From positions 372,001-436,000 of the forward strand of contig NZ_FOHZ01000001.1 in the NCBI RefSeq assembly GCF_900111555.1: DNA of 64,000 nucleotides, written 5' to 3'. The notes under the pieces were generated by a model, which worked only from the letters and a program-made list of their open reading frames with translations, was not told where the DNA came from and made no database searches. Source of the stretch: Marinobacter segnicrescens. GTDB lineage: Bacteria; Pseudomonadota; Gammaproteobacteria; Pseudomonadales; Oleiphilaceae. A program made the translations under genes and the position numbers. Of this stretch, positions 8,254-16,862 are shown piece after piece; within the stretch, counting starts at the first letter, position 1, and each line of letters begins with the position of its first letter.

Positions 8254-9743
8254 GCCGGCTCGCCGACGAGCTCTGCGCTCTGAGCGCGACGGACCTGGCC
8301 ACCGCGATCCGGCGAGGGGATCTCAGCGCCGTTGAGGTCACCGAGGCCACGCTCGCCCGCATTGAAGACTGCAACCCGGTGGTCAACGCACTGTGCACCC
8401 TCAACACCGGGGCCGCCATCGCCGATGCCCGCCGCCTGGACCGTCAGCGCCAGCAGGGCGAGCCGCTGCCATCACTGGCCGGTGTGCCGGTGGGGATCAA
8501 GGACATTACCGCCACCGCCGGTCTGCGCACCACGTTTGGCTCACCCCTGTGCCGGAATCATGTACCTGCCTACGACGCCGAGGTGGTTGCCCGCCTGCGC
8601 CGGGCCGGCGCCATCGTCATCGGCAAGACCAATACTCCGGAGTTTGCGGCCGGCGCCAACACCGTCAACCCGGTGTTCGGCGCAACCCGTAATCCCTGGA
8701 ACCCGGCCCTCAGCGCGGGGGGCTCCACCGGCGGTGGCGCTGCCGCCCTGGCCACCGGCATGATTGCCCTGGCCCAGGGCACCGACCTGGGCGGCTCCCT
8801 GCGCAACCCCGCGGCCTTCTGCGGTGTGGTCGGCCTCAGGCCAACCCCCGGGCTGGTGCCCAGCGCTCCGAATCCGGCCCCATGGGACAGTCTGCAGGTG
8901 GACGGCCCCATGGCGCGTACGTCAGCCGATACCTGGCTCGCGCTGCAGGCGATGGCGGGCAGCAGTCGCCACGCTACCCTGTCCACCGCCGGTGACCTGC
9001 CCGGGCGTGGCCTGCCTCTGGAGCTGCAACCGGCGCCACGCCGGGTGGCCTATATTGCGGACATCGCTGGCTTCGGCATCGATCCGGCCATTGCCACCCT
9101 GTGCCGGGAGGCCGCCGGTCGCCTGAGCGCGTCCGGGTGTGAGGTGGTCGATCTTGAGCTGGACCTTGCGGCCGAGATTCCCGCCTACCTGACACTGCGG
9201 GGTCAGGTGATCGTCAGCCAGTTGCTGCCCTGGCTTGATCAGCGGGAGGCTCTGGGGCCAAACCTGCAGGCCAACCTTGAAACCGGACTGGCCCTGAGCA
9301 CCCGGGACATTGCCCACGCCCAGCATCGGCGTGCGGCCCTGCGACAGCGACTGCTCGCCCTGCTGGACGACTTCGATGCCCTGCTGACGCCCACCACGAC
9401 CGTACTGCCATTCCCGGTGGCGGAAAACTACCCGAGCCACATTGCCGGCCGGCCCATGACCAGCTACATAGACTGGGTGGCCCAGACCTTCCTCTGGAGT
9501 CTGCCCGGGTTTCCGGTGGCTTCGGTGCCTGCCGGGTTCACCGACTGTGGCCTGCCGGTGGGTCTGCAAATCATGACCGGCCCCTGGCAGGACGCCCGTG
9601 CGCTGGCTCTGGCCCAACGAATTGAGGACAATGGTCCCTTCCGGCTGGCCTCACCCCATCGCGGGGTACCCGCCAGAGCGGAGCACAGCCACCAGATACC
9701 GCCGCAGGATATGGCAGCCAACCGGGAAAGGAGCCTCCCATGA
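8250..9743 (+). CDS. Amidase-signature hydrolase, AtzE-like
   Basis: A 497-residue amidase-signature enzyme with the complete Ser-cisSer-Lys triad: K84 (VGIKD), S159 (AGGSTGGGAAALA) and S183 (DLGGSLRNPAAF). In the cyanuric acid pathway AtzE deaminates the linear product of AtzD. The immediate overlap with an AtzD-family gene makes the same order of steps likely here. AtzE proper needs a small partner, AtzG (DUF4089, about 60-70 residues); I find no such gene beside it. Ureidomalonate-type or other amide substrates are alternatives. The start has GGAG at 8239-8242; the stop overlaps azlC (ATGA). Confidence 0.86.
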   Translation: MSRLADELCALSATDLATAIRRGDLSAVEVTEATLARIEDCNPVVNALCTLNTGAAIADARRLDRQRQQGEPLPSLAGVPVGIKDITATAGLRTTFGSPLCRNHVPAYDAEVVARLRRAGAIVIGKTNTPEFAAGANTVNPVFGATRNPWNPALSAGGSTGGGAAALATGMIALAQGTDLGGSLRNPAAFCGVVGLRPTPGLVPSAPNPAPWDSLQVDGPMARTSADTWLALQAMAGSSRHATLSTAGDLPGRGLPLELQPAPRRVAYIADIAGFGIDPAIATLCREAAGRLSASGCEVVDLELDLAAEIPAYLTLRGQVIVSQLLPWLDQREALGPNLQANLETGLALSTRDIAHAQHRRAALRQRLLALLDDFDALLTPTTTVLPFPVAENYPSHIAGRPMTSYIDWVAQTFLWSLPGFPVASVPAGFTDCGLPVGLQIMTGPWQDARALALAQRIEDNGPFRLASPHRGVPARAEHSHQIPPQDMAANRERSLP

Positions 9744-10438
9744 CCACCCCCGCCCGTGAGTTCCTCAAGGGTTGCCGCAACGCGCTTCCGGTCACGCTGA
9801 CCTTCAGCGTGTTGTTCGTGGTGGTTGGCGCCCACAGCCAGGCCAGTGGCCTGGATCTGGCACAGGGCCTGGCCCTGACCGCCCTGGTGTTTGCCGCACC
9901 GGCGCAGATGGCCGCCACCGACCTGATTGCCCAGGGTGCGTGGCTTCCGGCGCTGCTGGCCATTATCGTCATCAACTTCCGCTTCCTGCTGATGTCCGCC
10001 TCGATCGCGCCCTATCTGGGCAAACCCGGTCGTGGCCGGTTGCTGGCTTCGGTGCAGATGCTCAGCGCCAGCACCTTTGCCACCAGCTTCATTCCGTTGC
10101 GGGAGGGGAGCCTGCAGTATCCTTTAAGCTATTTTCTGGGGGTCTGCGCGGCCTCCTTCCCGACTGCCGTCATCGCCACCGCCACCGGTTATCTGGTGCA
10201 GGACGCCATTCCGCCCTGGCTGCAACAGACCATGACCATGGTGCTGCCCATCTACTTCGTCACCTTTCTTGCCAGAGTCTGGCCCCGGACCCGTTTCCTG
10301 GCTGCCGGGGTGCTGGGGCTGGTGCTGACCCCGGTTGCCAACAGCCTGCTGCCGGGGTTTGGTCTGATTGTCACAGCCCTGGCGGTGGCCGCCCTTTTAA
10401 TGCTGCTGGAGCCCAAAGCATGTCCGAAAACCATCTGA
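9740..10438 (+). CDS. azlC: AzlC-family branched-chain amino acid/small-molecule exporter subunit
   Basis: A 232-residue inner-membrane protein of the AzlC family, the large subunit of the AzlCD exporter. Family hallmarks are the N-terminal GCRNALPVTLTFSVLFVVVG, the segment APAQMAATDLIAQGA and NFRFLLMSASIAPYLG. The family was defined by 4-azaleucine resistance and also contains valine exporters. Translational coupling to the amidase (ATGA overlap, with AAGGAG upstream) suggests that it exports a pathway product or excess amino compound rather than doing housekeeping valine export; that is inference. Confidence 0.9.
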   Translation: MTTPAREFLKGCRNALPVTLTFSVLFVVVGAHSQASGLDLAQGLALTALVFAAPAQMAATDLIAQGAWLPALLAIIVINFRFLLMSASIAPYLGKPGRGRLLASVQMLSASTFATSFIPLREGSLQYPLSYFLGVCAASFPTAVIATATGYLVQDAIPPWLQQTMTMVLPIYFVTFLARVWPRTRFLAAGVLGLVLTPVANSLLPGFGLIVTALAVAALLMLLEPKACPKTI

Positions 10439-10767
10439 TCTGGCTGGTGATCCTGGCGGGCGCGGCGGCCAGCTACGGCTTTCGCAGCCTGCCGCTGCTG
10501 GTGATGTCGCGGCTGGACCTGGTGGACAGTGGCTCCGACCTGCTGCGCTTCTTCGACTACGCCACCTACGCGATCATCGGTGGCATCATCGGCAGTGCTC
10601 TAGTCAGCGGCGGCGAACTGACCAGCGCGGTCAGTGATCCCCGGCTGGTCGTTGGCCTGATGACTGTAGCTGCCACCTTTGCCTTATGCCTGAAGTTGCG
10701 CGGTAACCTGCTGCCCCTGTTCGCCGGTGTGGGGTTGTATCAGGTGTTGTCGTGGCTGGCCCTGTAA
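10420..10767 (+). CDS. azlD: AzlD-family exporter small subunit
   Basis: A 115-residue membrane protein with about four hydrophobic segments, the usual partner of AzlC. The ATG at 10420 lies inside the end of azlC (19-bp overlap), the common arrangement for this pair. The opening (LIWLVILAGAAASYGFRSLP) and the central FFDYATYAIIGGIIGSAL are typical. It is the last gene of the coupled amidohydrolase-amidase-azlC-azlD operon and of the accessory block. Confidence 0.9.
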   Translation: MSENHLIWLVILAGAAASYGFRSLPLLVMSRLDLVDSGSDLLRFFDYATYAIIGGIIGSALVSGGELTSAVSDPRLVVGLMTVAATFALCLKLRGNLLPLFAGVGLYQVLSWLAL

Positions 10768-11021
10768 AAGTGCCCGCGGCTCCGAGGAGGCTGATCGGCC
10801 AGTCTGTAGCATCGACGATGTTCAGGGCCAATGCCTGCTTTGCCCCCTGCCAGCTGCGGTAACTGCTGTTTATAAAGCTAGCTGAGCTTGGCGGGCACAC
10901 GGGGCCTTCTGACAGAACGGAAATCATAGGCAGTAACGGAAGGAGGCTTACGCCTCATCATGACACCTGAGAGCCACTAGACCAGCCCTTCAATGCTGAG
11001 CCCAACCCCTGCCACCCCTAA
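10768..11021. other. Unassigned right-hand boundary of the accessory block
   Basis: About 250 bp with no convincing gene, RNA or insertion-sequence end. A short minus-strand frame (about 10631-10927) overlaps azlD and has no signal for translation. No rightward T-tract terminator is evident directly after azlD. Confidence 0.5.
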
Positions 11022-11056
11022 AACAAAAAAGCCTCTAAGGCATCCCTAGAGGCTTT
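11022..11056 (-). terminator. Rho-independent terminator of the tRNA operon
   Basis: Read leftward, a 10-bp stem (AAAGCCTCTA with TAGAGGCTTT, arms at 11028-11037 and 11047-11056) is followed by a T-tract (A-run on the plus strand at 11025-11030). It lies about 150 bp past the 3' end of tRNA-Leu, on the correct strand. Confidence 0.8.
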
Positions 11057-11203
11057 CCCGGGCCAGAGCGAATACCTTCGACTGACTCTAGACTAGCGGT
11101 AGAAAACAAAATGTCGTGACCCATTCAGGCACATTTAAGACACATTCTGATAAAACTCAAAATGTCCTTTTCTGAAAACTTACGTAAGTCGTTGAATTAG
11201 AGG

Positions 11204-11288
11204 TGGTGCGAGAGGAGAGACTCGAACTCTCACGGGTTGCCCCACTGGAACCTAAATCCAGCGCGTCTACCAGTTCCGCCACTCTCGC
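11204..11288 (-). tRNA. tRNA-Leu (UAG)
   Basis: An 85-nt class II tRNA including an encoded CCA. The acceptor stem pairs GCGAGAG with CTCTCGC, and the anticodon arm CTGGA-TTTAGGT-TCCAG gives anticodon UAG (CUA codons). It is the last tRNA of the four-gene minus-strand operon. Confidence 0.95.
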
Positions 11289-11384
11289 AAACGTTGTGGC
11301 CGCATCCTGCAACATCTTTCCCGGCCTGTAAGGGACTTTGAGCCGAGCACGGGAAATAGGGAGAACAGATCAGAAAGAGGGAAA

Positions 11385-11461
11385 TGGGGTGGACGAAGGG
11401 GTTCGAACCCTCGACCGCAGGAGTCACAATCCTGAGCTCTACCAACTGAGCTACGTCCACC
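11385..11461 (-). tRNA. tRNA-His (GUG)
   Basis: The anticodon arm CAGGA-TTGTGAC-TCCTG gives GUG. The acceptor GTGGACG pairs with CGTCCAC, and the gene shows the histidine hallmark of an extra 5' G (G-1, complement of 11461) opposite discriminator C, followed by encoded CCA. Confidence 0.95.
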
Positions 11462-11548
11462 ATAATCATTTCAAACACTGCTGCCGGATGGTACCGACTG
11501 ACAGCAACCTTGCGAAGCCCCTGTGCCCGAGTCTACCTGAACGGCTGT

Positions 11549-11625
11549 TGGCGCGCCCGGCAGGACTCGAACCTGCGACCATCCGCTTAGAAGGCGGATG
11601 CTCTATCCAGCTGAGCTACGGGCGC
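11549..11625 (-). tRNA. tRNA-Arg (UCU)
   Basis: The acceptor stem pairs GCGCCCG with CGGGCGC, with discriminator G and encoded CCA. The anticodon stem TCCGC/GCGGA encloses the loop CTTCTAA, giving anticodon UCU (AGA codons). Confidence 0.95.
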
Positions 11626-11660
11626 TTGACCGCTTGCCCACCTGAATATCCAGTGTGGGT

Positions 11661-11737
11661 TGGTCGGGGTAGAGAGATTCGAACTCCCGACATCCTGCTC
11701 CCAAAGCAGGCGCGCTACCAGACTGCGCTATACCCCG
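11661..11737 (-). tRNA. tRNA-Pro (UGG)
   Basis: The acceptor stem pairs CGGGGTA with TACCCCG, with discriminator A and encoded CCA. The anticodon arm CCTGC-TTTGGGA-GCAGG gives UGG. It is the first gene of the Pro-Arg-His-Leu operon, an order shared with Pseudomonas. Confidence 0.95.
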
Positions 11738-11775
11738 TAACCTGAACAACATATGCCTCAGCAAAGTTGGCGCGC

Positions 11776-11805
11776 ATAATACCGGCGGATCCGGGGGGGC
11801 GTCAA
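11776..11805 (-). promoter_or_regulatory. Sigma-70 promoter of the tRNA operon
   Basis: On the minus strand a TTGACG -35 box (11800-11805) and a TATTAT -10 box (11776-11781) are separated by 18 bp, 38 nt before tRNA-Pro. The GCGCGCC just after the -10 box is the GC-rich discriminator typical of stringently controlled stable-RNA promoters. The spacer begins CCCCCCCGGATCC, much like the promoter ahead of tRNA-Ala at 62237-62265. Confidence 0.75.
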
Positions 11806-11930
11806 CCAGCACATCACCATTTTTCTCCGGAAACTGCCGGAACACAAGCCCCGGGGTTGCGCCAGCAATTGGCGCAGGAACGGTTCCATGCGAGAATGGC
11901 CGCCTTCATTTTCACCTGACAGATATTCCC

Positions 11931-12788
11931 ATGACCGCAGAACTCATAAACGGAAAAGAGATCGCCGCGGGTATCCGCCAGCAAGTCGCTGCCGGTGTTG
12001 AAGCCCGGCGCCAGAAAGGCCTGCGCGCACCCGGCCTCGCCGTCGTACTGGTCGGAAGCGACCCTGCGTCGCAGGTCTATGTCGGTAATAAACGCAAGGC
12101 CTGTGAAGCCGCCGGCATTCACTCCCTGTCCTACGATCTCCCCGCTGACACCTCCCAGGAGGCCCTGGAAGCGCTGATAGACGAGCTGAACGAAAACCCG
12201 GAGGTGGACGGCATCCTGGTGCAGCTACCCCTCCCTGACCACCTGGACGACGACCCCATCCTGGTACGCATCCGCCCGGACAAGGACGTGGACGGCTTCC
12301 ACCCCTATAACATCGGCCGCCTGGTCCAGCGTCAGCCTGCCCTGCGCCCCTGCACCCCCCGGGGCATCATTACCCTGCTGGACACCATCAACACTCCCTA
12401 CAAGGGCCAGCACGCCGTTATCGTGGGCGCTTCCAACATCGTTGGCCGCCCCATGTCCATGGAACTCCTGCTCAAGGGTGCGACGACCACCGTTGCCCAC
12501 CGCTTTACCAGGGACCTTGAGAAGTTTGTCGGTGAGGCAGACATCCTTATCGCTGCGGCCGGCAAACCCGGTTTGATCAAGGGCGAATGGATCAAACCCG
12601 GCGCCACCGTCATCGATGTAGGCATTAACCGGATGGAAGACGGCAAGCTGCGCGGGGACGTGGAATTCGAGGCCGCTTGCGAACGCGCGGCGTATATCAC
12701 TCCGGTGCCGGGTGGTGTTGGCCCAATGACCATTGCCACACTGCTGCAGAACACGCTTTATGCGGCGAACGTGCTGCACGACGGCTGA
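11931..12788 (+). CDS. folD: Bifunctional methylenetetrahydrofolate dehydrogenase/cyclohydrolase
   Basis: A 285-residue cytoplasmic enzyme interconverting 5,10-methylene-, methenyl- and 10-formyl-tetrahydrofolate with NADP. Both signatures are present: [14 protein letters not shown] in the catalytic half and the C-terminal [13 protein letters not shown]. The Rossmann segment [16 protein letters not shown] lies between them. The length is normal for the family. The gene is divergent from the tRNA operon and followed by the tandem repeat array and a bidirectional terminator. Confidence 0.97.
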   Translation: MTAELINGKEIAAGIRQQVAAGVEARRQKGLRAPGLAVVLVGSDPASQVYVGNKRKACEAAGIHSLSYDLPADTSQEALEALIDELNENPEVDGILVQLPLPDHLDDDPILVRIRPDKDVDGFHPYNIGRLVQRQPALRPCTPRGIITLLDTINTPYKGQHAVIVGASNIVGRPMSMELLLKGATTTVAHRFTRDLEKFVGEADILIAAAGKPGLIKGEWIKPGATVIDVGINRMEDGKLRGDVEFEAACERAAYITPVPGGVGPMTIATLLQNTLYAANVLHDG

Positions 12789-12807
12789 TAAGACGGATCT
12801 GGCAACG

Positions 12808-13002
12808 CCCTTCGACAGGCTCAGGGCGAACGGGATAAAGAGGCCCTGAGCCCTGCCACAAGGACCGTTCGCCCTGAGCCCCGCCATAAGGACCGTTCGC
12901 CCTGAGCCCCGCCATAAGGACCGTTTGCCCTGAGCCCCGTCATAAAGACCGTTCGCCCTGAGCCCCGCCATAACGACCGTTCGCCCTGAGCCTGTCGAAG
13001 GG
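12808..13002. repeat. Five 28-bp tandem repeats between 26-bp inverted repeats
   Basis: A 26-bp sequence beginning CCCTTCGACAGGCTCAGG (12808-12833) recurs as a perfect inverted copy at 12977-13002. Between them lie five near-identical 28-bp units starting GCCCTGAGCCCCGCCATAAG, at 12843, 12871, 12899, 12927 and 12955; a sixth starts at 12983 and runs into the right arm. Units differ at only a few positions. The unit contains the CCGTTCGCCCTGAGCC part of the right arm, so the array looks like an expansion of one half of a palindromic repeat. The TTCGACAGGCTCAGGGCGAAC motif is a common intergenic palindrome in proteobacteria. Confidence 0.9.
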
Positions 13003-13012
13003 CGAATCCAAT

Positions 13013-13048
13013 AAAAAACCCCGCACAGCAGAACCGAGCGGGGTTTTT
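13013..13048. terminator. Bidirectional terminator between folD and glcB
   Basis: A stem of AAAAACCCCGC with GCGGGGTTTTT carries an A-run on the left and a T-run on the right, so it can stop both the rightward folD transcript and the leftward glcB transcript. It lies 16 bp past the glcB stop. Confidence 0.85.
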
Positions 13049-13064
13049 GGATCAGCCCAGACAA

Positions 13065-15245
13065 TTACTGCCCGAACTTCTCCTTGGCCTTCAGGCGGTA
13101 CGCGTGCAAAAGCGGCTCGGTATAGCCGTTCGGCTGCTCACGGCCTTTCAGAACCAGGTCCAGGGCAGCCTGGAAGGCCACGCTGTCATCAAAGCTCGGT
13201 GCCATATTGCGGTAGGCCGGATCACCCTCGTTCTGGCGATCAACCACCGCTGCCATGCGCTTCATGGTGCTGACAATCTGCTCTTCGCTGCAGATACCGT
13301 GGTGCAGCCAGTTGCATAGCAGCTGGGACGAAATACGCAGGGTGGCGCGATCTTCCATCAGCCCAATGTCGTTGATATCCGGCACCTTGGAGCAACCCAC
13401 GCCCTGGTCGATCCAGCGAACCACGTAGCCAAGAATACCCTGGGCGTTATTGTCCAGTTCTTCCTGGATCTCGCCCTCGGACAGGGACTTGGGATCGTCC
13501 ATCACCGGAACTGTAAGGATGTCTTCCAGGGCCGCGCGCTGACGGCTCTCAAGCTGCTTCTGCACGTCTGCCACACTCACCTGGTGGTAATGGATCGCGT
13601 GCAGCGTAGCAGCGGTCGGAGACGGAACCCAGGCCGTGTTGGCGCCAGCCTTCGGATGGCCGATCTTGGCTTCCAGCATGCCTGCCATCAGGTCCGGCAT
13701 GGCCCACATGCCCTTGCCGATCTGGGCGACGCCCCGGAAACCGGTTTCCAGGCCAATGTCCACGTTCCACTGCTCGTAGGCCTGGATCCACGCTGCCTGC
13801 TTCATCTGCCCCTTGCGGATAAACGGCCCCATTTCCATGGAGGTGTGAATCTCATCACCAGTGCGATCCAGGAAGCCGGTGTTGATGAACACGGCACGCT
13901 CTTTGGCGGCATGGATACACGACTTCAGGTTCACCGTGGTACGGCGCTCTTCGTCCATGATGCCCACTTTCAGGGTGAAGCGCGGCAGCCCCAGGGCGTC
14001 CTCCACCTTGCCAAAGAACTCGTTGGTGAACGCCACTTCTTCCGGGCCGTGCATCTTCGGCTTCACGATGTAGACCGAGCCGGTGGTGCTGTTCTGATAC
14101 TGACCGTTACCCTTCAGGTCGTGGATCGCGATCAGGGAAGTGATCAGGCCGTCCATCAGCCCTTCCGGCACTTCACTGCCGTCCTTGAGCAGGATGGCCG
14201 GATTGGTCATCAGGTGACCAACGTTGCGCACGAACATCAGGCTGCGCCCCTTGAGGCTCAGCTCACTACCGTCCGCTGCGGTGTAGGTGCGATCAGCGTG
14301 CATGCGCCGGGTCATCATCTCACCGCCCTTCTGGAAGCTCTCTTCCAGGTCAGCCTTCATCAGACCCAGCCAGTTGCGGTAAGCCAGGGCCTTGTCGTCG
14401 GCATCGACGGCGGCAACCGAGTCTTCGCAGTCCATGATCGTGGTCAGGGCAGACTCCATCAGCACGTCCTTGACGTGGGCGCCGTCATCCTGGCCGATGG
14501 GATGACTGGCATCGATCTGGATTTCGAAATGCATACCATTTTTCACCAGCAGGATGCCGGTGGGTTCGCTCTCAGAACCGGTGTAACCCACAAAGCCGGA
14601 CTCGTCTTTCAGGCCAGTGGTGTCACCGTTTTGCAGCTTGACCACCAGTTTGCCACCCTCAACCTGATACTTCGCGGCATCCTTGTGGCTGCCGGAAGCC
14701 AGTGGCGCAGACTCATCCAGCAGGTTGCGGGCGAACTCGATGACCTTGGCACCACGCACCGGGTTGTAACCAGGCCCTTTCTGGGCGCCACCTTCCTCTG
14801 AGATCGCATCGGTGCCATAAAGGGCATCGTACAGGCTGCCCCAGCGGGCGTTGGCGGCGTTCAGGGCGAAACGGCCGTTCATTACCGGCACAACCAGCTG
14901 CGGGCCGGCCATGGTGGCAATTTCCGGATCCACGTTAGAAGTGGAGATCCTGAACTCGCCCGGCTCATCCACCAGGTAGCCGATTTCCTTCAGGTAGGAC
15001 TTGTACTCGTCCATGCTGAATGGCTGACCTTTGTGATTGCGGTACCAGCCGTCCATTTTTTCCTGGATATCGTCACGCTTGGCAAGCAGCTCCTTGTTAC
15101 GGGGCGCCAGTTCGTGGACGATTCTGTCAAATTCCGCCCAGAATTTGTCAGCGTCGACGCCGGTTCCCGGGATCGCTTCGTTGTTCACGAAATCGAACAG
15201 GTTCTTAGCGACCTGCAGGCCGCCGACTTGCACGCGTTCAGTCAT
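13065..15245 (-). CDS. glcB: Malate synthase G
   Basis: A 726-residue cytoplasmic enzyme that condenses glyoxylate with acetyl-CoA to give malate in the glyoxylate/glycolate route. The ATG at 15245 is preferred because GAGG lies at good spacing; a TTG five codons upstream is unlikely. Recognisable isoform G segments include [38 protein letters not shown] and [15 protein letters not shown]. The length matches the G isoform (about 720-730) rather than isoform A. It stands alone, with a terminator after it; no isocitrate lyase gene is visible. Confidence 0.97.
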   Translation of the reverse strand: MTERVQVGGLQVAKNLFDFVNNEAIPGTGVDADKFWAEFDRIVHELAPRNKELLAKRDDIQEKMDGWYRNHKGQPFSMDEYKSYLKEIGYLVDEPGEFRISTSNVDPEIATMAGPQLVVPVMNGRFALNAANARWGSLYDALYGTDAISEEGGAQKGPGYNPVRGAKVIEFARNLLDESAPLASGSHKDAAKYQVEGGKLVVKLQNGDTTGLKDESGFVGYTGSESEPTGILLVKNGMHFEIQIDASHPIGQDDGAHVKDVLMESALTTIMDCEDSVAAVDADDKALAYRNWLGLMKADLEESFQKGGEMMTRRMHADRTYTAADGSELSLKGRSLMFVRNVGHLMTNPAILLKDGSEVPEGLMDGLITSLIAIHDLKGNGQYQNSTTGSVYIVKPKMHGPEEVAFTNEFFGKVEDALGLPRFTLKVGIMDEERRTTVNLKSCIHAAKERAVFINTGFLDRTGDEIHTSMEMGPFIRKGQMKQAAWIQAYEQWNVDIGLETGFRGVAQIGKGMWAMPDLMAGMLEAKIGHPKAGANTAWVPSPTAATLHAIHYHQVSVADVQKQLESRQRAALEDILTVPVMDDPKSLSEGEIQEELDNNAQGILGYVVRWIDQGVGCSKVPDINDIGLMEDRATLRISSQLLCNWLHHGICSEEQIVSTMKRMAAVVDRQNEGDPAYRNMAPSFDDSVAFQAALDLVLKGREQPNGYTEPLLHAYRLKAKEKFGQ

Positions 15246-15380
15246 CGTTGTCTGCCTCAATGTTGTCTGTATTCCCTGAGAAGCAAGGTGGTTACGATTT
15301 CCACGTATTGCCTCTCACTCATACCTCGGGGCGCGATAGTTTACGCCATCTCCCCGGTCATTTCATACCGCCGTTCGATT

Positions 15381-16787
15381 TTACCCACGGCGCCAGCTGG
15401 TACCCTCACGGCTGTCATCCAGTATGATGCCCTTTTCCTGGAGTTCATCACGGATGCGGTCGGCTTCGGCGAAGTTCTTTGCCTTGCGCGCATCCGCCCG
15501 GGCCTGGATCATGGCCTCAATCTGTTCAGCAGAGAGATCACCCTCCACTCCAGCCTTGAAGAAGGCTTCCGGGTCCTGCTGGAGGATCCCGAGCACTGCG
15601 CCCAGACGAACCAGCACGGCAGCCAGCTCAGCCGCCCGGTCATCATGACCATCGCGGCGGGCCTGGTTCAGCTCGCTCGCCGCGCCGTGCAGTACGCTGA
15701 TGGACCCCGCAGTGTTGAAGTCGTCGTCCATGGCCTCGTGGAACTGGCGGTCGAACTCCCCTTCCGGCACATTCTTGGCCGGCACCACACCCCGCAGCGC
15801 ATGGTATAGCCGCTCGAGGGTACGCCCGGCTTCCGCCAGGTTATCCTCGGAGTAGTCCACCTGGCTGCGGTAATGGCTGGACACCAGGAAGTAGCGCACC
15901 ACTTCGGGCGGATACTTGTCGAGAATCTCGCGAATGGTGAAGAAGTTGCCCAGGGACTTGGACATCTTCTCCTTGTTCACCCGGATCGCTCCGGCGTGCA
16001 TCCAGGTGTTCACGAAATGATGGCCGGTGGCACACTCGGACTGGGCAATCTCATTTTCGTGGTGCGGGAACAACAGGTCCGGGCCGCCACCGTGAATGTC
16101 GAAGGTGTCCCCAAGGCAACGGGTGGACATGGCGGAACACTCGATGTGCCAGCCCGGCCGGCCATCCCCCCAGGGCGACGGCCAGCTGACCTCACCAGGC
16201 TTGGCCGCTTTCCAAAGCGCGAAGTCCGCCGGGCTTTTCTTGGCCTGTTCCACATCCACCCGGGCACCGGCCAGCAGGTCTTCCAGTTTCTTCTTGCTGA
16301 GCTTGCCGTAACCGTCAAAGCTGTTAACCGAAAAGTAAACGTCGCCGTTATCCGCCGCGTAGGCGTGGTCTTTGGCAATCAGCACGCGGATCATGGCGAT
16401 AATCTCATCAATATAATCGGTCGCCCGGGGCTCTTCCGTAGGGGCCAGCACACCCAGTTTCTGCTCGTCCTCATGCATGGCCTGGATCATGCGGTCCGTG
16501 AGGGCGTCAAACGGCTCACCGTTCTCGTCGGCCCGACGCAGGATCTTGTCGTCAATATCGGTAATGTTGCGCACGTAGTGGACGTCGTAGCCCCGGTGGC
16601 GCAGGTAACGGGTAATCACGTCGAAGGCCACCAGCACCCGGGCATGCCCCAGGTGACAGTAGTCGTAGACCGTCATACCACAGACGTACATGCGCACCTT
16701 GCCCGGCTGGATAGGCTGGAACTCTTCTTTTTGCTGGGTGAGGGTGTTGTAGATTCTGATCACGGTTAAGGCATTCGCTTTGTGCAT
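15381..16787 (-). CDS. cysS: Cysteinyl-tRNA synthetase
   Basis: A class I synthetase of 468 residues as read from the ATG at 16787. The family usually starts at the equivalent of the IRIYNTLT segment nine residues in, so a GTG at codon 9 is possible. The HIGH-type motif is YCHLGHARV and the KMSKS loop is intact ([10 protein letters not shown]). Zinc ligands include the cysteine in MYVCGMT and the CSAMS and HHENE segments. It lies 75 bp downstream of glnS on the same strand, as in Pseudomonas. Confidence 0.97.
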   Translation of the reverse strand: MHKANALTVIRIYNTLTQQKEEFQPIQPGKVRMYVCGMTVYDYCHLGHARVLVAFDVITRYLRHRGYDVHYVRNITDIDDKILRRADENGEPFDALTDRMIQAMHEDEQKLGVLAPTEEPRATDYIDEIIAMIRVLIAKDHAYAADNGDVYFSVNSFDGYGKLSKKKLEDLLAGARVDVEQAKKSPADFALWKAAKPGEVSWPSPWGDGRPGWHIECSAMSTRCLGDTFDIHGGGPDLLFPHHENEIAQSECATGHHFVNTWMHAGAIRVNKEKMSKSLGNFFTIREILDKYPPEVVRYFLVSSHYRSQVDYSEDNLAEAGRTLERLYHALRGVVPAKNVPEGEFDRQFHEAMDDDFNTAGSISVLHGAASELNQARRDGHDDRAAELAAVLVRLGAVLGILQQDPEAFFKAGVEGDLSAEQIEAMIQARADARKAKNFAEADRIRDELQEKGIILDDSREGTSWRRG

Positions 16788-16806
16788 AGGTTTGACAAAT
16801 CGCGAG

Positions 16807-16829
16807 AATAAAAGGCTTCAGCGTAAGCC
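16807..16829 (-). terminator. Weak terminator between glnS and cysS
   Basis: Read leftward, GGCTT and AAGCC form a short stem-loop followed by TTTTATT. The stem has only 5 bp, so read-through into cysS is likely. Confidence 0.4.
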
Positions 16830-16862
16830 ATTCGGACACCGGGTGAAGGAATCCGGCGGGGT

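Noticed and set aside
10631..10927. Minus-strand frame of 98 codons overlapping the end of azlD
   Set aside because: It overlaps a well-supported gene, has no ribosome-binding site and resembles no family I know.
12843..13002. Regularly spaced 28-bp repeats resembling a CRISPR array
   Set aside because: The units abut directly with no unique spacers, and no cas genes are present; this is a tandem repeat.
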